The notes: generated by a model not told the origin, from the letters alone. 64,000 bases of DNA from Tabrizicola_A aquatica (GCA_965194375.1 OZ239428.1); one strand, 5' to 3'; shown: positions 25,213-34,690, counted from the first letter of the stretch. Numbers and translations: made by a program.

Positions 25213-26426
25213 GCGACCGACCGAAAGCCTGAAAGCGGCGTCTCGATCCGGCTTTTCGACGGCGCCCGCCCTGCATAGCGCGCGCCGAGCGTGACCGGGC
25301 CTGCCGTGATTTGGAAATAGTCGTAATGCCCGGGCCGATCAAAGGCGCACATATACTGAAAATGCAGCCGAAAACATTGCCGGCGCAGCAGCTGCCAGCG
25401 CTCGGGCGACAAAGACTGCGAGAAGGCCGCCGACAAGACCAAGGGCCAGAGCTTGCCTTCGGGCGCGACACCGCTCACCGACACCGGATCACACAGTGCA
25501 AAGGCGCAGCCATCGCCGGGGGCGGTCACATCGACCCAAGTCACTTCCTCGCGCGTCGACAGATAGGCCAGATCCCGCCGCAGGCGCCGCGCCTCGGGCA
25601 GAAAGGACACCATCGGCACCACCTGCCCCAAGGTCAGCAAAGCCAGTGCCGGGCGCTTTTCCGGCAACCCCTCACGGATCAGGTCCGACAGGATCGACAC
25701 CGCCAGATGCGCCCCCGAGGAATGGCCGACCACCAGCACCTCATCCACCGGCTCGGCCATCGCGTCGGCAATGCGGGCGCGAAACTCGGCCATCCGTGCC
25801 TCCAACTCGGGCGGGTTCGCACCACGCGCTTGGGCCGAATAGGCGTAATCATGCATCAGGTAATAGGCCAGAATCCGGGCATCCCGGCGCTTAAAGGCCA
25901 AAAGTACCGTCCAGACGGTCGCCCCACCCGCCAGAAGGCCAAGGGCCCAATGGGACAGTAACGCCCCCAAAAGCGCAACTGCCCCCCCCAGCACCAGCGC
26001 CAGCACGAGTTGCAGGATCAACATCGCGATCGGATAGAGCGCGGCCACCATCGGCCCCCCGCGCAGCTTCATCAGCCGAAAAAGCGCGCCCGTGCCGATA
26101 TAGGCCCAAGCTGTGCGCACCAGTTGCAGATAGGTGCCCGCAATGCCGCGCTCCATCGAGGTTTTCACAATGTCAGACCAGACCAGCACCTCGACTTCGG
26201 CTTGACAGGGGCGGTTGTCGATCCGCGCAGTGACCTGCCAGCCATAAGACCCCGCAAGGGATTTCGGCTTTAGATCAATCGCATAGCCTTGGATCCGCGC
26301 CTGTTGCGCACCTTCCTTGCGGTACAACTCGCGGTAGCGGCGGGGATGCACCGGGTCATAGCCGGGGATGTAGAACACCCGCCGGCGAAACACCGCCTCT
26401 GCGCCCTGATCCACCAATTCACCCAT
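25209..26426 (-). CDS. Membrane protein with serine-hydrolase motif, unknown function
   Basis: The product is about 405 residues. It opens with FYIPGYDP near the start of an alpha/beta-hydrolase-like fold, has two hydrophobic segments in the middle (about 130-185) and then a nucleophile-elbow VVGHSSGAHLAVSIL near 240. A possible acid/His pair is D in VTAPGDGCAF and H in GHYDYF. It lies 58 bp downstream of ccdA and is coupled by ATGA to the P450. ATG 26426 (GAGGG upstream) is chosen over 26459. An esterase or lipase acting at the membrane is plausible but unproven. Confidence 0.7.
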   Translation of the reverse strand: MGELVDQGAEAVFRRRVFYIPGYDPVHPRRYRELYRKEGAQQARIQGYAIDLKPKSLAGSYGWQVTARIDNRPCQAEVEVLVWSDIVKTSMERGIAGTYLQLVRTAWAYIGTGALFRLMKLRGGPMVAALYPIAMLILQLVLALVLGGAVALLGALLSHWALGLLAGGATVWTVLLAFKRRDARILAYYLMHDYAYSAQARGANPPELEARMAEFRARIADAMAEPVDEVLVVGHSSGAHLAVSILSDLIREGLPEKRPALALLTLGQVVPMVSFLPEARRLRRDLAYLSTREEVTWVDVTAPGDGCAFALCDPVSVSGVAPEGKLWPLVLSAAFSQSLSPERWQLLRRQCFRLHFQYMCAFDRPGHYDYFQITAGPVTLGARYAGRAPSKSRIETPLSGFRSVA

Positions 26427-26484
26427 CACGCCCTCACAGATTTCTCTGCACACTGCCATGAAACCTTGGCAGAATTAAGGGCGA

Positions 26485-27243
26485 TCACCCCAAAAGCGGC
26501 AGGCCCAGCGCGGTCAAGATGTCCAAAAGCCAGCCCGAAAACACCGAGAAGGTGCCGGTGAACAAGGTCAGCCCCACGATTACCAGCAAAAGCCCCATCG
26601 CCATTTCGATCTTGCGCATATGGGGCTTGATCCGCCGCATCAGGCTCATGGATTGCGCGATGAAGATGGCCGACAATAGGAAGGGCAGTCCCAGGCCCAT
26701 GGCATAAACGCCCATCAAATACATCGTGCGGCCCATGTCATTGCCCTGCATCGCCATGGTCAGAATGCCCGACAGGATCGGCCCGTTGCAGGGTGTCCAG
26801 CCAAAGGCAAAGGCGAGCCCCAGCACATAGGCGCCAAGCGCCGATCCGCCGCGATCCCCGGCATCCAGCCGCGCCTCGCGGTCCAAGATGCCAATCCGGA
26901 ACACGCCTAGGAAATGCAGGCCGAAGACGACCACCACAGCGCCTGCAATCTGGTTAAAAAGCTCAAGGTTCGACAGGAAGAACCGGCCAAAGGCCGAGGC
27001 GGCAAAGCCCAAAAGCAAGAAAATCGTCGAGAGGCCCAGCACAAAGAAGAGCGCCGGCAAGATAACGCGGCGGCGCGCCGTGCCGGGGCTGGTCATCTCG
27101 CCCATCGAAATGCCGCCCATATAGGCCAGATAGGGCGGCACGACGGGCAAGACGCAGGGCGACAGAAAGGACAAAAGCCCCCCGGCAAACGCCAAGAGGC
27201 TGGCCAGAACCAGACCTGCATCCAAAATATCGAAACCGAACAT
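26485..27243 (-). CDS. ccdA: Cytochrome c biogenesis protein CcdA
   Basis: CcdA carries reducing power from cytoplasmic thioredoxin across the inner membrane to periplasmic thiol proteins needed for cytochrome c maturation. The 252 residues have six transmembrane segments and the paired reactive cysteines in LSPCVLPVVPPY and GWTPCNGP. AGGAG lies 7 nt before the ATG at 27243. It is divergent from a TusA-like gene, which is a sulfur-related pairing. Confidence 0.94.
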   Translation of the reverse strand: MFGFDILDAGLVLASLLAFAGGLLSFLSPCVLPVVPPYLAYMGGISMGEMTSPGTARRRVILPALFFVLGLSTIFLLLGFAASAFGRFFLSNLELFNQIAGAVVVVFGLHFLGVFRIGILDREARLDAGDRGGSALGAYVLGLAFAFGWTPCNGPILSGILTMAMQGNDMGRTMYLMGVYAMGLGLPFLLSAIFIAQSMSLMRRIKPHMRKIEMAMGLLLVIVGLTLFTGTFSVFSGWLLDILTALGLPLLG

Positions 27244-27401
27244 GGGCGTCTCCTTGCCGCCGTGATAGCGGGCACGGGCAGGTCCGTCACCCCCCCGCAG
27301 TGTCACATCCCCGTCAGATCAGGGTTACATGCGCCGCCAAGGGGCTGGCGTATAGGCCACAGACAAGGGTATCTGGGGCCGAACCAACGCAAGGCCGGAC
27401 A

Positions 27402-27635
27402 ATGGAATTTGATGCCGAGATAGATTGCGAGGGCCTTTTGTGCCCCTTGCCGGTGCTGCGGGCGCGCAAGCGTCTGGCAAGCATGGCGCCGGGTGCGGTG
27501 CTGCGCGTGCGGGCCACCGATGCCATGGCGGCAATCGACCTGCCGCATTTCTGCACCGAAGCCGGGCACGAGTTTCTGGCCGCCATGAATGAGGGTTCGG
27601 TCGCGTTGTACCTGATCCGGGTGGGCCGCGGCTGA
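27402..27635 (+). CDS. TusA-family sulfur carrier protein
   Basis: The 77-residue TusA/SirA-like fold has the CPxP signature (CEGLLCPLPVLRARK, Cys14). Such proteins carry sulfur as a persulfide, or act in redox regulation. It has an extra cysteine (FCTEAGHE). The ATG at 27402 follows CAAGGCCGGACA. It is divergent from ccdA with 158 bp between and ends in a bidirectional terminator facing rne. Confidence 0.88.
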   Translation: MEFDAEIDCEGLLCPLPVLRARKRLASMAPGAVLRVRATDAMAAIDLPHFCTEAGHEFLAAMNEGSVALYLIRVGRG

Positions 27636-27668
27636 TCCCTCAGCGCAGGCGCTTTGCGCCTTAAACTC

Positions 27669-27704
27669 AAAAGGCGCGACCGGGGTCTCCGGCCGCGCCT
27701 TTTT
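27669..27704. terminator. Bidirectional terminator between tusA-like and rne
   Basis: AAAAGGCGCG-A-CCGG, loop GGTCT, CCGG-C-CGCGCCTTTTT forms a 14-bp stem with one mismatch. A-run and T-run flank it, so it can end both convergent transcripts. Confidence 0.85.
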
Positions 27705-27708
27705 GTGT

Positions 27709-30348
27709 TTAGCGGCCTGCGGACCACCAGCCCTTTTTGCGGGGCTTCGGCGGGCCATCCTCGGGGGGCGGGGCCACGGTATCCTGCGGATCGGGCACCA
27801 GCGCCGCACTTGGCGCGGGTTCGCTCAGAACGGGGTCCGCCGGAAAGCTGGCCTCAGCAACTGTCGGCTCGGCGACCGGCTCTGCCGCTTTGGGCTTGGC
27901 GCGGCTGCGGGTGGCCTTGGGCTTGGCGGGTGCCTCTGCAACGGGCTCCGCAACCGGGGCCTCAGCAACCTCGGCAACCACCTCGGCGGCGACCGGCTCT
28001 GCGTCTGCCTTCGGCTTGGCGCTGCGGCTGCGGGTGCGCGGCTTCGGCGCAGCTTCGGCAGCAGCCTCCACCTCGGCCTTTGCGGCCTTCGGCGCGGCAG
28101 CGGGCTTGCGGCTGCGGGTGACACCACGCTTTGCAGGAACAGTCGGCTCTGCCGCTGCCTCGGTCACCGCATCATCTGCGCCGCCGTCAGCTTCGCCTTC
28201 GCCGTCCTCTTCATCGGACCCATCATCTTGGCCATCATCCTGGCCACCGTTGTCAGAAGCCTCACCTGCGGCCCCTGCCCCACCGGGCTTGCGGCGACGA
28301 CGGCGACGGCGGCGCTTGCGGTTGCCGCCATTGCCTTCGGCATTGTCCGACGATGCAACCACCTCAACGGCTTCGCCTTCGGCCTCGGCCTCTTCGACGA
28401 TATCGTCTTCGACAATATCCTCATCGGCCTCATCCACCGGATCACCCATCAGCCCCGCATGGCCCGAAATCACCGGCGCATGTTCCGGCACAAAGCGGGT
28501 GGCAGTCTTGAACTTTTCAATCGCGTAATCGGGGCTGATCAGCGAAGGATCGGCCTCGATCCGCACGCTCATCCCATAACGGGCCTCGATCAGCGCGATA
28601 TGTTCGCGCTTTTGGTTGAAGAGGAAGTTCACAATCCCGATCGGCGCCTTCAACAGCACCTCTTTCGAGCGTTTGCGCGTGCCCTCTTCTTCCAGCGCGC
28701 GCAGAACCTGCAACGCCATGCTGTCATCCGACCGGATCAACCCGGTGCCGTGGCAATGCGGGCAAGGCTGGGTGGTGCTTTCCAGCATCCCCGGGCGCAG
28801 GCGCTGGCGGCTCATCTCCATCAGGCCAAAGCCCGAGATGCGGCCCACCTGAATCCGCGCACGGTCGGTTTTCAGCTTGTCCTTCAGACGCTTTTCGACG
28901 GCCGCGTTGTTGCGACGCTCTTCCATGTCGATAAAGTCGATGACGATCAGACCCGCAAGGTCACGCAGACGCAACTGGCGGGCCACCTCATCGGCGGCCT
29001 CAAGGTTGGTCTTGAGCGCGGTGTCCTCAATCGACCCTTCTTTCGTGGCGCGACCCGAGTTCACGTCGATCGCAACCAGCGCTTCAGTCACGCCGATCAC
29101 GATATAGCCACCCGATTTCAGCTGCACCGTCGGGTTGAACATGCCCCCAAGGTAGCCTTCCACCTGATAGCGGGCAAACAGCGGGGTCGGGTCGGTATAG
29201 CGGATCACCTGCCGGGCGTGGCTCGGCATGATCATCCGCATGAAGTCTTTGGCGGTGCGATAGCCGGCCTCACCCTCGACCAGCACTTCCTCAATCTCTT
29301 TGGTGTAAAGATCGCGGATCGACCGTTTGATGAGGTCACCCTCTTCATAGATCGGGGCGGGCGCAATGGATTTCAACGTCAACTCGCGGATCTGTTCCCA
29401 CAGACGCATCAGGTATTCATAGTCGCGCTTAATCTCGGGCTTGGTGCGCTTGGCCCCCGCCGTGCGGATGATCAGGCCAGCACCTTCCGGCACTTCGATC
29501 TCGCCCGCGATTTCTTTCAGCTTCTTACGGTCTGCGGCTTGGGTGATCTTGCGGCTGATACCGCCACCGCGGGCGGTGTTGGGCATGAGAACGCAATAAC
29601 GGCCTGCCAGCGACAGATAGGTGGTCAGCGCCGCGCCTTTGTTGCCGCGCTCTTCTTTTACCACCTGCACCAGCATGATCTGGCGCATCTTGATGACTTC
29701 TTGGATCTTGTAGCGCCGCGCACGCGGACGGCGGGGCTGGCTGATTTCCTCGGCCACATCCTCTTCGGCGATGGATTCGATGTCGTCATCGGTGTCCGAG
29801 GCATGGTCGATCGCGTGATAGGCGTGGTCGTGACCATGGCCCTCGTCAGCCTCATCGCCGCCGCGCGTTTCGGCTTCGGTGGCCTGATCGGCATAAGACT
29901 CGACGCTCGACTCGGTTTCGGTCAGATCGACCACATCCATCGAGGAAATCTCGCCCGTGGCCACTTCGTCGCTGGACGTGGCGCGTTCGGCCTTCGGGCC
30001 GGGCTTTGGCCCCCGGCGCGGACGCGACCGGCGGTTTTCTTCCTCTTCCTGCGCGCGGTTATAGGCGCGCTCTTCCTCGATCAACGCCTGACGGTCGGCG
30101 ACCGGGATCTGATAGTAATCGGGATGAATTTCGGCAAAAGCCAAGAACCCGTGACGATTGCCACCGTAATCGACAAAGGCAGCCTGCAAGGACGGCTCAA
30201 CGCGGGTGACCTTGGCCAGATAGATGTTTCCTGCAAGCTGGCGCTTGTTCAGGGTTTCAAAGTCGAATTCTTCAACCTTGTTTCCGTCGACCACAACCAC
30301 GCGGGTTTCTTCCGCATGTGTGGCATCGATGAGCATTTTCTTTGACAT
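27709..30348 (-). CDS. rne: Ribonuclease E
   Basis: RNase E is the main endoribonuclease of mRNA turnover and rRNA/tRNA processing. The 879 residues have the N-terminal catalytic half: S1 RNA-binding domain (about 35-120) split by a long acidic insertion typical of alphaproteobacteria, DNase I-like site with DVNSGRATKE and VIDFIDMEE, and the zinc-link PCPHCHG. The C-terminal third is disordered, with an Arg/Lys block (RKRRRRRRRRKPGG) and Ala/Glu/Pro/Lys-rich repeats, expected to bind RNA and degradosome partners. A 436-bp leader precedes it. Confidence 0.95.
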   Translation of the reverse strand: MSKKMLIDATHAEETRVVVVDGNKVEEFDFETLNKRQLAGNIYLAKVTRVEPSLQAAFVDYGGNRHGFLAFAEIHPDYYQIPVADRQALIEEERAYNRAQEEEENRRSRPRRGPKPGPKAERATSSDEVATGEISSMDVVDLTETESSVESYADQATEAETRGGDEADEGHGHDHAYHAIDHASDTDDDIESIAEEDVAEEISQPRRPRARRYKIQEVIKMRQIMLVQVVKEERGNKGAALTTYLSLAGRYCVLMPNTARGGGISRKITQAADRKKLKEIAGEIEVPEGAGLIIRTAGAKRTKPEIKRDYEYLMRLWEQIRELTLKSIAPAPIYEEGDLIKRSIRDLYTKEIEEVLVEGEAGYRTAKDFMRMIMPSHARQVIRYTDPTPLFARYQVEGYLGGMFNPTVQLKSGGYIVIGVTEALVAIDVNSGRATKEGSIEDTALKTNLEAADEVARQLRLRDLAGLIVIDFIDMEERRNNAAVEKRLKDKLKTDRARIQVGRISGFGLMEMSRQRLRPGMLESTTQPCPHCHGTGLIRSDDSMALQVLRALEEEGTRKRSKEVLLKAPIGIVNFLFNQKREHIALIEARYGMSVRIEADPSLISPDYAIEKFKTATRFVPEHAPVISGHAGLMGDPVDEADEDIVEDDIVEEAEAEGEAVEVVASSDNAEGNGGNRKRRRRRRRRKPGGAGAAGEASDNGGQDDGQDDGSDEEDGEGEADGGADDAVTEAAAEPTVPAKRGVTRSRKPAAAPKAAKAEVEAAAEAAPKPRTRSRSAKPKADAEPVAAEVVAEVAEAPVAEPVAEAPAKPKATRSRAKPKAAEPVAEPTVAEASFPADPVLSEPAPSAALVPDPQDTVAPPPEDGPPKPRKKGWWSAGR

Positions 30349-30784
30349 ATCAATCCATTGCGCCTTGAACGCAAGATGTCCCCCGGCGGACCGGAGGGGG
30401 TGTCATACGAAACAAGGCGGCTTGTTCGGGCGGGCGCGCGCAAGACATGCTGGCGGGACATGCCCTGTGGGCACTCCTCACCTGTCCATGCAATCACAGC
30501 ACGCGCCATCGCGGTTCACGTCTGAGCGGCTTTTGGGGCCGCCCACCTGTTTAAGCGCGTATTCCTTTGAAAACAAAAGTTTACGCGCAATTTCGCGGCC
30601 AATCGGGCCGATCCGACCGCCCTTGCCCACGGCGCATAAACGCATCAAGTGAGTTCGGGCAGAGAATTTCGCGGCGATAGAGATCGCCTAACAGAACCCT
30701 AGCGGCAAAGGGGCGGCAAATACAATGCCTTTCTGCGGAAGGTCTGGACGGCCAATCGCACGCCACGCAACCCTGCGGCGAAGA
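30349..30784 (-). promoter_or_regulatory. Long leader region upstream of rne, no gene seen
   Basis: This 436-bp gap lies between dctD and rne, both on the minus strand. I find no credible reading frame. It contains a GC-rich hairpin 30-50 nt before the rne start (CCCCC/GGGGG arms around 30379-30400), a hairpin AACAAG-GCGG-CTTGTT near 30411-30426, and an AT-rich stretch near 30560-30600 where the promoter may lie. RNase E leaders are autoregulatory in enterics; a similar role here is inference. Confidence 0.45.
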
Positions 30785-32113
30785 TCAGGTGTAATCTTGC
30801 CGCTGCAAGCCGTATTTCGCCATCTTTTCGTTCAGCGTGCGGCGCGGCAGACACAGCTCGTCCATCACCGCTGTGATGCTGCCCTTGTGGCGGCGCATGG
30901 TGTTGTCGATCAGCATTTTCTCAAAGCTTTCAACATATTCCTTCAAGGGCTTGCCCTCGGTCGTCATTGCCGGCCCCGAGGCCTCATTGTCCGCCATCAA
31001 AAGGCTCGCAATCGACCCGGACCCCCGGCGGTTTTGCAGCACGGCGCGTTCGGCAATATTGACCAGTTGGCGCACATTGCCCGGCCAAGGGGCCTGCAAC
31101 AGCTGGGCCGCCTCTTGCGCCGTCACCTGCGGTGCGTCGCAGCCATATTCTTCGGCAAAAGACTCAGAGGCGCGGGCGAAGAGCGTCAAGATATCCTCAC
31201 CGCGTGACCGCAAGGGCGGGCAGATAATCGTCATGGCCCCCAGCCGATAGAACAGATCGGCGCGCAACAGGTCTTCCAGCGTCTTGTCCGGCGCGTGTTC
31301 GTTACAAATGCCGATGATCCGGGTTTCGGGCGGGGTCGACTGATCATTGATCAGCGTCAACAGCCGCGATTGCAGCGGATGGCTCAGCGCCTCGATATCC
31401 TCAAGGCATAGCGTGCCGCCCCGCGCCTCTTCGACCAAGGGCAGGTTCCCATCCTCGGAGGGGCCAAACAGCTTGGCCACCAGCTGCTCTTCACCCCAAG
31501 CCGCGCATGAGATGCTGACAAACTTCTTCGACCCGCGCGGCCCCACCGCATGGAGCGCATGGGCCACCAGCGTCTTGCCGGTGCCGGTCTCACCGTCGAT
31601 CAGCACATGGCTGTCGGCTTGGCCCAGATCCAAGATATCCTCGCGCAGCCGCTCCAGCGCCGGACTGGCACCGATCAGCTTTTTCATAATCGTGCTGCCA
31701 TCCGACAATTCCTTGCGCAGCGCACGATTGTCCAAGGTCAGCCGACGCGACTGAGTGGCCTTTTTGGCCAGTTCAGTCATCCGGTCGGGGTTAAAGGGCT
31801 TTTCCAGAAAATCGAACGCCCCGACCCGCATCGCCTCAACCGCCATCGGCACATCACCGTGGCCGGTGATCATGATGACCGGCAGGCCCGAATCCATCCC
31901 CATCAGGCGTTTCAAAAAGGCCATGCCATCCATGCCGGGCATCTTGATGTCACTGACCACCACACCGGGAAACTCCGGCCCGATCACCTTCAGCGCCTCT
32001 TCGGCACTCGCATAGGTTTCGGTGTCAAAGCCCGACAAGGCCAGCCACTGGCTGATCGAGGCCCGCATGTCCGCCTCGTCATCGACGATCGCCACCTTCA
32101 TTGCCCGTGCCAT
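30785..32113 (-). CDS. dctD: DctD-like response regulator lacking the GAFTGA motif
   Basis: The 442 residues have an N-terminal receiver domain (phospho-Asp in VVSDIKMPGMDG), an AAA+ domain (Walker A GETGTGKT near 175) and a C-terminal Fis-type helix (RRTLNEKMAKYGL). The loop that should carry GAFTGA, which contacts sigma-54, is shortened to LFGPSEDGNLPL, and Walker B reads TLCLEDIE, not TLFLDEI. So it may not activate sigma-54 promoters. GAGG lies 7 nt before the ATG. It lies 10 bp downstream of dctB, its sensor. The dicarboxylate role is inferred from homology. Confidence 0.85.
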   Translation of the reverse strand: MARAMKVAIVDDEADMRASISQWLALSGFDTETYASAEEALKVIGPEFPGVVVSDIKMPGMDGMAFLKRLMGMDSGLPVIMITGHGDVPMAVEAMRVGAFDFLEKPFNPDRMTELAKKATQSRRLTLDNRALRKELSDGSTIMKKLIGASPALERLREDILDLGQADSHVLIDGETGTGKTLVAHALHAVGPRGSKKFVSISCAAWGEEQLVAKLFGPSEDGNLPLVEEARGGTLCLEDIEALSHPLQSRLLTLINDQSTPPETRIIGICNEHAPDKTLEDLLRADLFYRLGAMTIICPPLRSRGEDILTLFARASESFAEEYGCDAPQVTAQEAAQLLQAPWPGNVRQLVNIAERAVLQNRRGSGSIASLLMADNEASGPAMTTEGKPLKEYVESFEKMLIDNTMRRHKGSITAVMDELCLPRRTLNEKMAKYGLQRQDYT

Positions 32114-32123
32114 GCTGCCCTCA

Positions 32124-33899
32124 TTATTCTGCTGCCTTGGGGGTGCGACCGGAGGCCGAGGCCAGAACCGGAAGCTGCATTTCAAACACCGCCCCACCAT
32201 CTTCGGCGTTGTGGGCGGTCAGACGGCCGCCCAGATCGGTGACAATGCCCGACGAAATGGCAAGGCCCAAGCCCACCCCCTCGCCCGGCTTTTTCGTGGT
32301 GTAGAACGGTTCAAACACAGAACCGATATCGGTGATGCCATGACCATTGTCGCGCACCGCCAGCGTGGCCAGATCACCCATGGTCATCAACAAATCAATC
32401 TGCGGCTTGGCCACATCTTTCGTCGCATCCAGCGCATTTCGCAAAAGGTTGATGATCACCTGCTCCAGCCGGATACGGTCGGCCATCACCATGACCGGCT
32501 GGCGCGGCAAGGTGCGGGTGATCTGCACCACTCGTTGCTTTAGCTGCGGTTCCATCATTGCCAGCGCCGAAGAGAGGCAGGCGCGCAGATCGACCGGCTC
32601 AAACGCCTCGCCGCCCTTGCGGGCATAAGATTTCAACTGCCGCGTGATCGCGCCCATCCGCTCGATCAGATCATCAATCCGCTGGAAGGACGACAGCGCC
32701 TCCTCGGGCCGTTTGCGCTGCAACAAAAGCCGCGCGCCGGCCAGATAGGTTTTCATCGCGGCCAAAGGCTGATTCAACTCATGGCTCACAGCCGCCGACA
32801 TTTCGCCCAAAGCGGCGAGTTTGGACGACTGCGCCAAGGTCAACTCGGCGACCTCAAGCGTCTTTTGCACCTTCTCCCGCTCAGCGATTTCGCGGTTCAA
32901 CCGGGCGTTCAACAGCCGCAACTCGGCCGATTCCCGTTGCAAAGACTGGCTTTGCGACCAGGCTCGGCGCGACAGCATGTAAAAGGTCAAAGCGGCCAGA
33001 ATGGCAAAGGCCATGATAACCAGCGCAATCACACCGTTCACCCGCTCGCGCACCGAATCATAGGCGGTAAAGGCCACCATGCGCCACCCCCGGAACGGCA
33101 CCCGCGCCTCGGTGCGCAACACCGCCTCACCGGCCACATAGGCATCGGGCGGGTTCTGCGCCCAATCCGCCGCCCCCTTCAGGGCCCGCCCAAAGGCCGA
33201 AGACTCCTCGGCACTCATCAAGGCCTCATCCAAGGGCTTGCCACGCCAGATGGTCTCGGTCGCCAAGAGCACCGTGCCCGTGCTGTCGGCCACAATGACC
33301 GCATCCTGCAACCCCGCCCAAGCGCGTTCATGCTTCATCAGATCGGCCCCGACGACGATCACCCCCAGCGGGCGGCCATCGGCAAAAATCTGGCGCGAAT
33401 AGGTGAATTCATAGCCACCACCTGCGCGCGGGACGGCGGCAAAGACCGTGTCACGGCTGCGCATGGCATCTACGAAATAAGGGCTGGTGCGGTGGCTTGT
33501 GCCCAGAAGATTGCGGTTCGTCGCCCCAACCGCCCGCCCATCCTTGTCCAACAACAGGATCGAGGCGACGCCAATCTCGCCCTGCACCTTGATCAGGCGC
33601 AGCGTGGTGTCCGAAAACCGGCCGCGCACCAGCGCATCGCGGATCGCCGGGTCATCCACCAAAAGCAAGGGCACAACCGAGGTGCGCTGCAACTCCGACA
33701 GCATGTTGCCCGAATAAAGCGCCAAGCGCAGTTCGGCCCGGTTGCGGGTGGTTTCGGTGAACCGCTCAGACAGCCAGCGATTGGTGACCAAGACCACGCC
33801 GATGGCCAGCACGATCAAGAGACCGATCGCCAGACGCATGCGCCACGACCCGCCATAGGGCGCGGGCTTAAGGCTGTCAGGATTGGGCAGATCGGTCAT
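32124..33899 (-). CDS. dctB: DctB-like sensor histidine kinase
   Basis: The 591 residues have two transmembrane helices (about 22-42 and 305-327) bracketing a periplasmic double-Cache sensor region, a coiled coil, a HisKA domain with SHELNQPLAAMK (His near 371) and a HATPase domain (GHGITDIGSVFEPFYTTK). DctB detects C4-dicarboxylates and phosphorylates DctD. The target transporter genes (dctA or dctPQM) are not in the window. Upstream is purQ, 46 bp away on the same strand. Confidence 0.9.
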   Translation of the reverse strand: MTDLPNPDSLKPAPYGGSWRMRLAIGLLIVLAIGVVLVTNRWLSERFTETTRNRAELRLALYSGNMLSELQRTSVVPLLLVDDPAIRDALVRGRFSDTTLRLIKVQGEIGVASILLLDKDGRAVGATNRNLLGTSHRTSPYFVDAMRSRDTVFAAVPRAGGGYEFTYSRQIFADGRPLGVIVVGADLMKHERAWAGLQDAVIVADSTGTVLLATETIWRGKPLDEALMSAEESSAFGRALKGAADWAQNPPDAYVAGEAVLRTEARVPFRGWRMVAFTAYDSVRERVNGVIALVIMAFAILAALTFYMLSRRAWSQSQSLQRESAELRLLNARLNREIAEREKVQKTLEVAELTLAQSSKLAALGEMSAAVSHELNQPLAAMKTYLAGARLLLQRKRPEEALSSFQRIDDLIERMGAITRQLKSYARKGGEAFEPVDLRACLSSALAMMEPQLKQRVVQITRTLPRQPVMVMADRIRLEQVIINLLRNALDATKDVAKPQIDLLMTMGDLATLAVRDNGHGITDIGSVFEPFYTTKKPGEGVGLGLAISSGIVTDLGGRLTAHNAEDGGAVFEMQLPVLASASGRTPKAAE

Positions 33900-33945
33900 G
33901 GCGCAAATCTAGGGCCCCGGGCGGCGCGCCTCAAGCACAAGCGCG

Positions 33946-34614
33946 TCAGGCCAGCGCCATCCCGCGCATCAGACCGGCGAAGAGCCCGGCGCCGTCCGTG
34001 CCCCCCAAGACAGGGTCATTGGCACGTTCCGGATGCGGCATCATCCCCAGCACACGGCGGTTCTCCGAGAGAACCCCAGCAATATCCGCCATCGCACCAT
34101 TGGGGTTTTGGCCATAGGTGAAGGCAATCTGATCCTCCCCCTTCAGCCGCGCCAAACCCTCAGCATCGATGGTGTAATTACCGTCATGATGGGCGATCGG
34201 AATCATCAAAGACTGGCCCTTGGCATAGCTTTGGGTAAAGGCGCTTGCGGTGGTCGCCACCTTCAACTCCACCGTCCTGCAGGCGAATTTCAGCCCCGCA
34301 TTGCGCATCAAGACCCCCGGCAACAGCCGCATCTCGGTCAGAACCTGAAATCCGTTGCAAATGCCCAAGACATATCCGCCCCGCGCGGCATGGGTCTGAA
34401 TGGCACCGGCAATCGGCGATTGGGCGGCAATCGCCCCGCAGCGCAGGTAATCACCAAAGGAAAAGCCCCCCGGCACGCCCACCACATCGACGCCTGCGGG
34501 CAAGCTGCTGTCCTTGTGCCAGACCCGCACGACCTCGAAGCCCGCCCGTTCAAAAGCCAGCGCCAGATCACGGTCGCAGTTGGAACCGGGGAAGGTGACG
34601 ACAGCGGCTTTCAT
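33946..34614 (-). CDS. purQ: Phosphoribosylformylglycinamidine synthase, glutaminase subunit PurQ
   Basis: PurQ releases ammonia from glutamine for the FGAM synthase PurL in purine synthesis. The 222 residues are a class I glutamine amidotransferase with nucleophile Cys in LGICNGFQVL and His/Glu in MMPHPERA. GGAGG lies 8 nt before the ATG at 34614 (not 34620). Normally next to purS, here it is separated from it by an alcohol dehydrogenase. Confidence 0.95.
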   Translation of the reverse strand: MKAAVVTFPGSNCDRDLALAFERAGFEVVRVWHKDSSLPAGVDVVGVPGGFSFGDYLRCGAIAAQSPIAGAIQTHAARGGYVLGICNGFQVLTEMRLLPGVLMRNAGLKFACRTVELKVATTASAFTQSYAKGQSLMIPIAHHDGNYTIDAEGLARLKGEDQIAFTYGQNPNGAMADIAGVLSENRRVLGMMPHPERANDPVLGGTDGAGLFAGLMRGMALA

Positions 34615-34690
34615 GGCCATGGCCTCCGAAGATTGGGAATGGTCGCCCCATAGCGCAAAGCCCCCCAGCCTTCCACCCCGAAATGGCTTT

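Noticed and set aside
27703..30345. An 880-codon open frame antisense to rne
   Set aside because: Composition mirrors the reverse of rne codons; no ribosome-binding site or domain. Long antisense frames are expected at this GC content.
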